Of a DNA stretch of 20,138 nt, positions 10,501 through 19,461 are shown one piece after another. The DNA comes from Folioceros fuciformis (lineage: Eukaryota > Anthocerotophyta > Anthocerotopsida > Anthocerotales), in assembly GCA_049999805.1 (NCBI GenBank), contig JBNGIO010003070.1, forward strand, positions 1 to 20,138, given 5' to 3'. Below the pieces are notes generated by a model. It had not been told where the DNA came from. It searched no databases and worked only from the letters and a program-made list of their open reading frames with translations. The position numbers and the translations under genes were made by a program. Numbering within the stretch: the first letter of the stretch is position 1; every line of letters begins with the position of its first letter.

Positions 10501-11468
10501 TGAGAGACACAGATACATTTATCCTAACGACGAAGGTATGGACTATGGGCTGATTCACTCACCCAAAGGTGCCAGAAAGTCTTCAAATTTTGCTCTGATC
10601 GTTTCAACAAAGAACTACTGTAGGTACTCCAGCTGCTGATATAGTGCCATAGAGCCGACTTCACTGGGCCTTTGCCCGGAACTTCCGGGGCACTCTGCTC
10701 AGTTTGTATCTGGTGAGGGTCCCCTTTTGCGGAGGGGATGTCCACTACGGAAGGAGTTTCCACAACACAGCTGTCTGGTTTCCCGGCCTTGGCATGCCTC
10801 TTCAGCGCTTGACTCTTCCTCGTTCCAATAAGATTCAACCAAAACTTCGCTGCCAGAATATTCCCCCCTTCATCTGGAACTTCATCATACTTTTCATCCG
10901 GATCCGAGGAACCTGCAGCAGCCCTATGCTCTATATGCTGCAACCGAGGCAAGATCCTACTTCTGAGAGTCTCCTCTGTAGTTCGCATCCAACCGTCTGT
11001 GATCTGCTAGCGCAATTCAGAGTATGCTCAGAGACGTCGTTGGCCAGGAAAGATAAAACCGAGCAGTTCGTCCATCGCAAACATTCAGACGCACCTTTAT
11101 CTGGATAATCTGTGAATCTTGCAACCCTTCCTCTTTCAAGAATGCACTCGCACATCCAGGCTGCATTCCGAGAGCACATGAAGGCATTAGCGAAGTTCAA
11201 ACCTAAACCATTTCACACGCTGCCAAACTTCACCACTGCGTGCCATGACACCAAAACGAACAACGACAAGCCAAGCATTCAATTGGATCGCTCAACACAA
11301 CACCTGGCCCACGAAGTTGACGTGCATATTTACAAGCAGCCCCAGGAGCAGCAGAGCGTTCATCAGGAACAGGTACTCCAACAGTGTCCGAAACCGAGGA
11401 GTCAAGAGCCGTGCAAGCACCCCGGAAAGCCGGGCATGCACTCGCATGAACGTCTGCTCCGGATCCAT
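7514..11468 (-). CDS. membralin (TMEM259-type ER multipass membrane protein)
   Basis: Membralins are polytopic ER proteins; the animal form works in ER-associated degradation. Exons: 11468-11304, 11160-11095, 11003-10563, then one or more unresolved, 9870-9821 (possibly beginning further upstream), 9726-9632, 9487-9408, 9288-9205, 9125-9009, 8902-8817, 8707-8601, 8515-8424, 8314-8238, 8131-7514. The start reads MDPEQTFMRVHARLSG, then a hydrophobic helix LFLMNALLLLGLLVNMH. Plant-membralin signatures follow in order: AAKFWLNLIG, EPTYLYSAEKG, ISISAQDRCFGNRWQQFVID, GYDTILMNSLLNVTGNG, LYNFQTKELYNL, SLFVFFTTTMSVSFTLRETQ, LQHHARHRLPTYRLIFVH, FFLFEFFDDQLLAFMVL, YFPRFFFLYFMVFHIYFFSY and FMQHLVLYFWNRFEVPALQ. 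The 205-residue last exon is a Ser/Asn/Gly-rich cytosolic tail containing FGSVLPWIFGG. Phases match at every resolved junction. Confidence 0.92.
9871..10562 (-). other. unresolved part of membralin
   Basis: Exon 3 ends in FWHLW with a perfect GTGAGT donor at 10562, and the next certain coding block reads GRSRMIEPTYLYSAEK (9868-9821). Plant membralins have about 40 residues between these points, which I could not place with consistent phases. A minus-strand open frame of 76 codons at 10182-9952 (GWESPDGSIRSDSGPVAWNK and on) looks coding in composition but matches nothing I recognise. It could be a lineage-specific insert or chance. Confidence 0.4.
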
Positions 11469-12511
11469 CACTCCCGAATATTTCTCCTGCCAAGACGCCT
11501 CCCTACCTACAGCTCCTATCCATAACCGCGTCACCCTTCCCCATACATATCCCCAACCTGAGAGCAACACAAGGCCAAGGTATACGCCACAGCCGCCAAC
11601 ATTAGGTCATCGGGGGCGCCAACACCTGTTATCAAATCCGGACGCCCAAGCGCATCACCCATTCTGGCAGCGCACACACTCACGTCGCTCCAGAATAGCT
11701 GATTTCACGTGCCTCCGATCCTCAGCTGCAAGAAAATATAAAAGTCCCCGAAATCCAATTGCTGTTCCACAAAGTTCCACAGACATCCGCAGAGCTCCGG
11801 TCAGGCGAAATCTGTCCTCGACCAGGTACCGGACGTCATGTACCCTGCAGCTGCAAGATCGAAACGCAGGGCTCCACCTGCTCCCTCACACAATCCACTC
11901 CAGCACTCCACTTCACGTCCCCGTGCGGCACAAAACCACGTTCAAGATTCCCCCCGCTGTCCGCCACACTCCACTCTGCTGCACCCCCGGCACGCACTGC
12001 ACCCCAGTGCTGAGGCTCACCTTCAAACAGCACCGCTATCACTCCATATTATCATACCACAAACACGGGAACCTCGACACGTTCCACTCTCCTCCCCAGC
12101 AGGATGCCCGGTGGCTGTCCAAATTCCGCTTGAAATTGCCCAAGCGGCCCAGCAAAACGCCACAAGCCGCGTCCAAACGCCTCCAGCAAGAGCAGCGTCC
12201 TGCCGCTGGCACACCCGATCAAAGTGCTGCCTCCATGGCAGTGGCGGCCAGATCGATCCGGGCCGAGGCGGGAAGAAATATCCCCACGCAAGCTCCAAGC
12301 AAGGACGGCAAGGCAGCGAGGAAGGTGAGCAAATGGATGACATGCGGGGCGGGGCCGGCCCCACCGAACACCCCTTTTTCACGAGGACCTTTTCTTATCA
12401 CGTTATGGATGGCGTAAGTAATCCCTCTTATCCAATGAGGAGATGAATTCTAACAAATCTCTTACAGTCCACTAAGCGTAGATTAGCATGATGCTGAAGC
12501 GACTTGGTTAC
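11469..12511. promoter_or_regulatory. GC-rich region upstream of membralin
   Basis: Presumed membralin promoter and 5' UTR. It is C-rich on the plus strand, which removes stop codons and leaves long open frames on both strands (a plus frame runs open to 12417, a minus frame covers about 12023-12382). None contains a recognisable domain. Good plus-strand donor sequences occur at 12326 (GTGAGC) and 12415 (GTAAGT), so an unannotated plus-strand transcript starting near ATG 12235 cannot be excluded. Confidence 0.35.
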
Positions 12512-12925
12512 TTAACTTAACAAGCTCCTCCAAAGGCATCGGTCCTTTCCTTCAATGCCACCTATATAAGTAGGATCAAAGCGCAGCACAGCGCTCTTAA
12601 CTCTAGAGTTCATCAGGCATTTGGAAATGGGTCCCATTCTCATCAATACATGTAAACCGTAGTGTAATCTGGGAACTGTGCGTACCGCAGGTAGATCCCG
12701 TTCTCTTTTCATCCGATAGAATAAAAATAAGGACCGATCTGCCGGTGTGTGGCATCCAGACAGTTCCGTCCAGGGGATGCCCAGTGCAGCAGCATATACC
12801 ATAAAATCAATCAATCCTTTTGTTCTTGTACCAAGATATCTGTCTGAAATGTGGGAGAGGGTTGCAGCGAAAGTATCGTACTGGGTGGAGATCTCATCTG
12901 CGCTACGTCGCTCAGCCGTGTCCAA
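12512..12925 (-). other. unassigned open frame, possibly an exon or element remnant
   Basis: A minus-strand frame of 137 codons, open from a TGA just upstream to a stop at 12512. It has no ATG near its beginning, so it is a partial exon or a remnant. The text is well-mixed and protein-like (STQYDTFAATLSHISDRYLG, LIDFMVYAAALGIPWTEL, LHYGLHVLMRMGPISK), without low-complexity bias. The helical layout vaguely recalls the N-terminal core-binding domain of tyrosine recombinases, but no catalytic residues are visible and I do not assign a family. Confidence 0.35.
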
Positions 12926-13539
12926 TCGCGCATTCTGAGCGCCATGGCGTCACGTCTTTGAAATGGAAATTCAGGGCTCACATGTCGAGGAAGACAACCC
13001 CTGGCCGGCTCCTGGCACATCCTTCTCAATGCTTAGCCTGGCCTGGCCTGGCCCGGCCTCAGTCAGGTGTTGCCCACGGAACTTTCTCACCAGCAAGTGA
13101 CTTGCTTCCTTGTTCGTTTGCAGAGCCTTGGAATTGTCGCTGAAAGATTTTGGGGGTCCTAGTTTGATGCGACGGTGCGAAACATTCGTTGGACTACGGC
13201 TGTTGCTATCTTCAACCTGCTTTCCTCCGTCTCCAAGTGTTCTGCCCTGCGCCAGAAGCGACTGCTCGCCTTCCGTGTCTCTGGAATTCGCACAACTCTT
13301 GCCTTGCGAATGGAAGGCAAGAGAAGGAACCCCGCGTAGAAAGTGATGAGGGCTTTTGCTTCATTCCGCTGTGAGTCCTGCCATGCTGACTGACCCTGGC
13401 CAGGGCCGCCAGACTCGACTTGTTGCAGAACAAGGTGTTTTATGTACATATGTATGTAAAGGTTGTCGTTCTCACGTGAGAAAGTGACTGCGTTCCTGAC
13501 ATAAAGGCCATCCGCCGCCCTGTGTGCTGCCGTGCCATA
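12926..13539. other. intergenic, nothing recognised
   Basis: Short shadow frames only. Contains a small CCTGG-type microrepeat (GGCCTGGCCTGGCCCGGCC, about 13037-13055). No gene is supported. Confidence 0.4.
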
Positions 13540-13616
13540 GCTCTGGCTGGCCTGGGGGCAAATTTGTTGTCTTCATGTCCATACGACAACAAATTTGCCC
13601 CCAGGCCAGCCAGAGC
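13540..13616. repeat. perfect hairpin, 32-bp arms and 13-nt loop
   Basis: Left arm 13540-13571 (GCTCTGGCTGGCCTGGGGGC and on) and right arm 13585-13616 are exact reverse complements across all 32 positions, separated by a 13-nt loop. Transcribed, it would form a very stable 32-bp stem. It ends 3 bp before the left terminal inverted repeat at 13620. Confidence 0.95.
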
Positions 13617-13954
13617 GGCTAACCGTAAAAATCAGGTGGCCAGGTCTGGGCCCCACCGATCCACTCGTGGAGCCCTGCCATGCTTGATGTATAACATCAC
13701 ATGGCTTGTGCATAAGGATACGGTGAGCATCGACGTATAGTTTTGCAGGGTACCGGCAACCGGTGAAATAGAGCGGCACGGGCAAGCCGATCACGAACTA
13801 CCGTCCTTGGTCTACAGTGCAGACTATTAGACTAATACGAATATACATATATCTTAAATAAAATATTCACTAGCGCCTGCCAAAGTCCCGCTTCTTCTCT
13901 TCCACGGGCAGAAACAGGTAGGCGTTCGTGAGCCGAGAAGGTTTGCCATTGCAC

Positions 13955-14050
13955 GCCTGAGCCCCATGGATTTAAAGGCTCTTGGAGTCTAATGCCCATG
14001 GATTTGAAGGCTGCTAGAGCTTGAGCTCCATGGATATGAAGCATGCAAGT
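13955..14050. repeat. three short degenerate tandem copies
   Basis: CCCCATGGATTTAAAGGCT, GCCCATGGATTTGAAGGCT and CTCCATGGATATGAAGCAT follow one another at about 33-35 bp spacing. Non-coding in context. Confidence 0.7.
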
Positions 14051-15022
14051 AAGAAGGTCTTGGAGGCAACAAGGCACTATAGTGAATGGAAACTAAATGC
14101 ACAAAGCAGAAGAAACATGGAAGCCAAGGTACTCCTCTAGAGAGAAAAACCAAGGAGTGCAAACCTTGCCATTGTCCCGAAAAATGAGGCATGTAATTCT
14201 CTACCATTGTCCTCTCTACATTCTCATTGCCACCTCCTACATTCCAACTGACTTTCTTCTTTTTTGCCCTTGGGAGGGGAAAAGAAAGGTCTCAACCTAG
14301 CTGCATTCCTTGGTCCTTCAACTGGTATAAGAGGTTGCAATGGCTTGCACTCAGGCTATCCACTCGTCTCTTGCATTTGGGCTATGAGCTACTTCACAGC
14401 CAACAAAGTATTATGCACAAGAACATCAGCCTCAAACACAATACCATCGTGCATACACACACAATCCCAAATGTCCTTGTGTGGAGTGACCTTCTACCCT
14501 AATGTGCCACAAGAGGTCCACATTAACCCTCTTATTGTTGCAGTCTTGAGATTCATTGCTAAAAGGCATTGATAAAGGCATTGATCTCGTGCCAAGGCAA
14601 CCAAACTAAGCTATTTTAGCCTGATCCTACTTACCGGCTCCCTACTCAACCAAACAGTAGCTACAGCGGTTAGGTCTAACCCCTAACTTTATTCCTATTG
14701 CATACAAAAACTACCCCAACAGCTAAAAAGAAACCTGATTTTACACCTCCCAATCTTCAACTTCAACCTCCTCCCTAGACAACATTGTCAATCCTAGCAG
14801 TGTACTCCAATATTGTGCTCTTGATATTTAGAATAGAATTGAGAATTACTTTCTGCTTTGTAAAAATCTCAGGATGAGGCTTCGATTTCTTTGTGTATTC
14901 AGTGCTTGATGGTAGATAGACCTAAAGTCCCTTCTCTTTGGGTCCAGATTTATCAAAGGTTGCACACTTATGACTGTTCAATATTGAAGCCACAAAATCG
15001 AGGAAGGTGCTTAAGAATTGGC

Positions 15023-15134
15023 CATGTCTTCTCTCTCTGTAGTGGATACAGACTTCTTAAACTACCTCCTTTCAAATTCATGTCTTCTCTCTCTACAGCG
15101 GATACAGACTTCTTAAACTACCTCCTTTCAAATT
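15023..15134. repeat. 56-bp tandem duplication
   Basis: 15023-15078 and 15079-15134 are near-identical adjacent copies beginning CATGTCTTCTCTCTCT and ending in CCTTTCAAATT. They differ at only two positions (GTAGTGG versus ACAGCGG). The very low divergence points to a recent slippage or unequal-exchange event. Confidence 0.95.
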
Positions 15135-15326
15135 CTGACTCAAATGACTAGTGCGCCCTTCTCCCTTCAGTCTCTGGCTAGGATTGCGTGCAGGAATTCC
15201 TGCGAGGCATCCTTCCAGAAAATCTTAAGGGTTACTTGGCAAATGGATCCAAGAACCCCAACATTCTATCGAGACTATGAGAGTAAGGGAACAATAGCCA
15301 TGTGCGCGTCCAGGTACAAGCCTCAC

Positions 15327-15339
15327 GGCTCTGATACCA
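15327..15339 (-). mobile_element. LTR-retrotransposon primer-binding-site match
   Basis: Read on the minus strand, these bases are TGGTATCAGAGCC, the initiator-methionine tRNA primer site found next to the 5' LTR of many plant Copia elements. If real, a 5' LTR should lie at higher coordinates (from about 15342) and the internal region at lower ones. I found no second LTR copy and no gag, protease or polymerase motifs, so at most a truncated remnant remains. Confidence 0.4.
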
Positions 15340-15476
15340 AGTTAAGTTTTGATATGCGCTGGTACATCCGTTGATCGACCTTCGCATTCAACACAAAAAC
15401 ACACTTAAATGTACAGGGAGCCATGAACATACATCCTGCATCGCGTGAAACGGTTACATAACTGTATTTGGGGTTT

Positions 15477-15512
15477 ACCCTTTGGTGGTTGCTAAACCCT
15501 TTGGTGGTTGCT
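15477..15512. repeat. 18-bp direct repeat, two copies
   Basis: ACCCTTTGGTGGTTGCTA is repeated head to tail at 15477-15494 and 15495-15512. Related TTTGGTGGT motifs recur at about 15907 and 15937. Confidence 0.9.
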
Positions 15513-16250
15513 AATAGCATACGGTCATTTAATCCTACTAAGTTAAAGCGGAAAGAGTGGAAATCAGCTAGCTTTCTCGAGCACAATAACAAATGGAATC
15601 ACTCCTGTCCTTGGGGCAAGTAAGGTTACCTTCCCATTTGGGGCATGGGGAGCAGTCCAGGTAATAGTGTAGGTAAAGAGGCGATTGTTGCTTAATTCTA
15701 AGAAATAGCTTTAAACGCTAACTCATAGCTCAGTTGCTAATGCTGTGTATTTGCAAGCCTTCAGGCAGCCTTGTGTTGTTTTAATTTGAATTCTTTTTTT
15801 TGTGAAAAAAAAAACCTTTCAATGAAGCATCCTGTGAACTCATTACTTTTATTGAGAAGGGACAATCCCTTAGCAAGTTAAAATCCATGATAGGTATCAA
15901 GCCATTATTTGGTGGTTAGCAATGTGACGCGCATCATTTGGTGGTACGAGAGGTCTGTTGGGATCACCCTGGTAAAACCAAGGAAGGAGCGCCAAATTTG
16001 ATCACCCTTGTCCATCTAAGGGGCACGAATTTAGCGCACCGCGGTGTAAGCAAATCAAGATTTGAAATGAGGGTTTCAATACCTGAACCATTGTTCCTGA
16101 AACTAGCACGCAGACACAACCGGCAACCGGTTACTGTATACGGTGCGTGTACGATGGTCACATATTATATCATGTGGCACAGTTGCAGACACACTCGTGT
16201 AAGGAGTGCGTCAGTGGGGCCCGGACCTGGCCACCTGATTTATACGGCTA

Positions 16251-16911
16251 AGACACGGAAGGCATGAGAGAGTATCTACAGTATCACACGTGTCCCTTGT
16301 CGGCCAGTGATGAGGGCAGGCCCGGAGGTCAAGATGAGGGTGCGGGGAAGGAGCCGCAAAAAGGTGTGAAGGCAGGTTCACACGACCTCGAACGGCGGTG
16401 GAGAGAAGACGAACGACACTAAATGTTCCGTTGTGTGAGTTTTCCAAAGCCAGCAGATGGCAACTGGACTTGAGCTGGGAGGTTGAAAGCCGGGGGGCAG
16501 ATGCCTACACCCCCGGGCGGGCGGTCTCGCCTCCCGACGGCCCAATTGCTGCTTTTCGGAATGGGGCAGTGAACCACCATGGCAACGGTTGCAGCCACAC
16601 AGTGCCAGCTACAGTCCTACAGCAAGGCATCGGGACGTCTTTCCCACCGAAACACGTCTCCGCGCCCCACTCTCTCCGCCAGCCCGGATCTGATACCGCC
16701 CAGCTCAGGCCCCCGGCCCCTTAAACCCGGGCAGCCTCTGCACGCGGCCGCTGCAGATTTGTGGGTTCCCTTCCCGGCCCGGACTCGGCGTCCAGCGCGG
16801 GAGAAGCGGAAGCGGATCCGGAGAACCCCGGCATCGAGGATGCGCAGAGCTGAGGATTGAAACGATCGGAAGCCTTCGGCAGGGAGGGAGCCTGAGCTGG
16901 AGGGAGCAGGA
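16251..16911 (+). promoter_or_regulatory. COBRA-like gene upstream region
   Basis: Becomes strongly GC-rich towards 16912, as expected for a promoter and 5' leader. Contains the 93-codon upstream ORF at 16579-16860. No clear TATA box was found. Confidence 0.4.
16579..16860 (+). other. 93-codon upstream ORF before the COBRA-like gene
   Basis: It begins in a near-ideal context (CCACCATGGC) with MATVAATQCQLQSYSKASG, is Arg/Pro/Ser-rich, ends RMRRAED and stops 51 bp before the COBRA-like start codon. If it lies in the mature leader it would strongly affect translation of the main frame. No homology recognised; it may be chance in GC-rich DNA. Confidence 0.4.
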
Positions 16912-18776
16912 ATGGCGGCACCCAAGCCCGGCGCGTGGCTACCTGTTGCTGCAGCAGTGAAGTCGGCGATCCTGCTGCTCGCGGTGCTGCCTTCGGCGGG
17001 TGAGTTGGATCACGATCCGAAATCTTTTGGAGAAGGAATGCCCGACTCTTGCTGAATTGTGATCCAGCTTTCTGGATTCGCAGGTGCGTTCGACGCCCTG
17101 GATCCGTTCGGGAGCATCACGGTGAAGTGGGACGTGATGCAGTGGACGCGTATCGGCTACGTGGTACGCACGGTGTGGCCGTGGCATGGGGCAATGGCAG
17201 TGCAACCGTGGATTCCAAGCTGAGACTAGGGTGGTGTGTGGGATTTGGCGCAGGCTACTGTGACCATGTACAATCTACAGCAGTACCGGCACATTCAGGC
17301 TCCTGGGTGGGTGTTGGGCTGGGAATGGGTGGCTGACGACGTGATCTGGTCTATGGTGGGAGCACAGGCCACGCTGCAGGGCGATTGCTCCCGATTCAAG
17401 GACAGTGCTATCCCCCACTCCTGCCGTCCAGACCCGCACATTGTAGACCTGCTGCCTGGCGTGCCCTATGGCCTCCAGACGGGCAATTGCTGCCGGGGCG
17501 GTGTGCTCGCCTCCTACTTACAGGACCCTGCCAATGCTGTGGCTTCCTTTGGGCTCGTTGTGGGCACTGTCGGCAACACCAACGCCACCATACAGCTGCC
17601 CAAAAACTTCACCCTCGCCGGCCCTGGCCCCGGCTACACCTGTGGCCCCGCCGTGGTGGGTAGCCCCACGCTCTTCCCCACTCCAGACAACAGGAGGTTC
17701 ACCCAAGCTCAAAGTGAGTGCTCTGTCCTGGGCTACCTTGCCTTCCCGTTCTTGCCTGCCTTCGTTTTGTTTCTGACCTTTCCATTCTCGTGTGTGCGCA
17801 GTGACATGGAATGTGACATGCTTGTACTCGCAGCGCCTGGCTCATAGGGCTCCCACGTGCTGTGTTTCCTTTTCGGCCTTCTACAATAGCATCATCGTGC
17901 CCTGCGCGACGTGCTCCTGTGCCTGCCAGTCGGACATCACCAGTCCCGAAGAGCAGGCAACTTGTGTGGATCCGTGAGATGATGCTCAACCCTCCCCATT
18001 GCCTCATGCATGTCATGTGTATCAATGATGGTCAGGTCTTGTCCTGACAGTCTGCCCTCCGCTCATTCTTCCATCCTCCTTCCCTCGCAGGACGGACCAG
18101 AATGCAATTACAAGTGCCCAACGAGCTGGGCCGACGCTCAGTCCTGCCAACCTGTATTGCTCCAACGACATGTGTCCCGTCAAGATCCACTGGCACGTGA
18201 AGGCCAACTACGTTCAGTACTGGAGGGTGAAGATTACGATCACCAACAGAAACCTGTTCCAGAACTATTCGCAGTGGAACATTGTGGCGCAGCATCCCAA
18301 CTTCGACAACTTCACGCAGGCCTACAGTTTCTCGTACAGGAGCTTCTCACCTTATGGCGACACAAGTAAACCCACCACCGGGGCTTGGATGCATGACTTG
18401 TCTGACACCACATTCTGTGTCGTTGGGTCGAAGCTCATGGCCATCGTTCTGATCACTTCCCCCTGTTGTGCGGCACGCAGATGATACTGCCGTCTTCTTT
18501 GGCATCAAGTACTTCAATGACATGCTCATGAGTGCTGGCCTGGACGGGAATGTGCAATCGGAGATTCTTTTCAGGAAGGATTCCTCCTTCACATTCAAGG
18601 AAGGTTGGGCATTTCCACGCAGGATCTACTTCAACGGTGACGACTGCGTGCTACCCGATTCTGACGACTTTCCACGGCTGCCGAATGCAGCGCCAGGCAT
18701 GAAGGCGTCCGTGACCCTACTGATGCTCCTTTGTACCCTCATCACCCTCATCACATCCTGGGTCCTCCTGCCGTGA
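16912..18776 (+). CDS. COBL: COBRA-like GPI-anchored protein
   Basis: COBRA-like proteins sit on the outer plasma membrane face and orient cellulose microfibril deposition. Exons: 16912-16999, 17084-17163, 17254-17713, 17802-17973, 18091-18365, 18481-18776; 1371 bp, 456 residues, the typical COBRA length. A signal peptide with hydrophobic core AILLLAVLPSAG is followed by AFDALDPFGSITVKWDVMQW. Next come YRHIQAPGWVLGWEW, VIWSMVGAQATLQGDCS, VDLLPGVPYGLQTGNCCRGG, LPKNFTLAGPGPGYTCGPA, TWNVTCLYSQ, the diagnostic CCVS block (TCCVSFSAFYNSIIVPC), CPVKIHWHVKANY, SPYGDTNDTAVFFGIKY and GWAFPRRIYFNGDDCVLP. The C-terminus PNAAPGMKA plus a hydrophobic tail ending SWVLLP is a GPI-attachment signal. Several N-glycosylation sites are present. 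All splice phases agree (1, 0, 1, 2, 1). No frame damage; intact. Confidence 0.96.
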
Positions 18777-19461
18777 CAGCCCGCAACCTGGCTGGGGACC
18801 TGGCTTGGTTGGGTACATGTAGGTAGTACTAAACAAAACACATTGATTTTTAGAGTGGCGTGCATGTCGGTGTTGTTTGCCTGTCCATTTTCAGCATGGA
18901 ATGTCCACCGTCATCTGCTACTCTGGACTCGGGGTGGTAGGAACCGTCCACTGTAGAAAACCCTGCTGGTCAGAAGTAGGGCCAGCGGGCTCAGAAAGGG
19001 ATGGCACAAATCAAGGCAATGTAACGTGAAGAACTTGTCTGAGGGCGCCCACCATTTCCCCTCGTCCTGTACAGGATGTGAGTACATACCGATGTGCATA
19101 CATGGGTGTGCCATGGAGACCGCAATGCGGTGAGGGAACTTTCTCCGCCGGTCTCCCTGCCCGACAGGCATGCAGGTTTACAGGTTTCTTCGACATTCCA
19201 TTTGACAGTCTTTTTGCTCAAGGTCCACTGGCTCAGCCAGAATATACTGACGGACTGACACAGTGACGTGTCTGTAGAAGCCATGCGAGTGTGATGCGAT
19301 GTGAGTCTCATGCCTAGAAAGTTTGATGACCCATACCTGAGATGAGCGCTCAGCTTTCTAACGAGGGCATCTCTGGGAATCATACCATCAATCATACCAT
19401 CGATTCCTGGAGAATGTGGTGGCTTTGGAGATCGAAGCTCCTGCCGTACACCGCAGCTCGT
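18777..19461. other. intergenic, nothing recognised
   Basis: Contains the COBRA-like 3' UTR at its left end and presumably the decayed 3' end of the kinase pseudogene at its right end. A minus-strand frame stays open through 18991-19461 but loses all kinase similarity below 19462. A small duplicated AATCATACCATC lies at about 19379-19399. Confidence 0.5.

Larger units (their letters stand above)
13660..16210. other. gene-poor repeat island
   Basis: AT-richer than its flanks, with no recognisable protein-coding exon on either strand. It contains the tandem repeats listed above, a duplicated AAAGGCATTGAT at about 14562-14583, and a T8/A10 foldback at about 15793-15812. Confidence 0.55.
13620..16250. 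mobile_element. segment bounded by inverted repeats, possible non-autonomous DNA transposon
   Basis: 13620-13659 and 16211-16250 are inverted copies of a 40-bp sequence with 36 of 40 identities; the core is ATCAGGTGGCCAGGTC followed by GGGCCCCAC. Weaker similarity continues about 100 bp further inside each end. ACCGGCAACCGGT occurs near both inner edges, at about 13752 and 16121. No transposase is recognisable inside and no clear target site duplication was found. It may instead be two solo MITE copies inserted in opposite orientation. Confidence 0.55.

Noticed and set aside
11245-12417. 390-codon open frame on the plus strand
   Set aside because: It runs antisense across the first exon of membralin, has no domain, and is open mainly because the DNA is C-rich and poor in stop codons.
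16579-16860. upstream ORF as part of the COBRA-like protein
   Set aside because: It ends in a stop before 16912, and the frame at 16912 already supplies a complete signal peptide and full family length.
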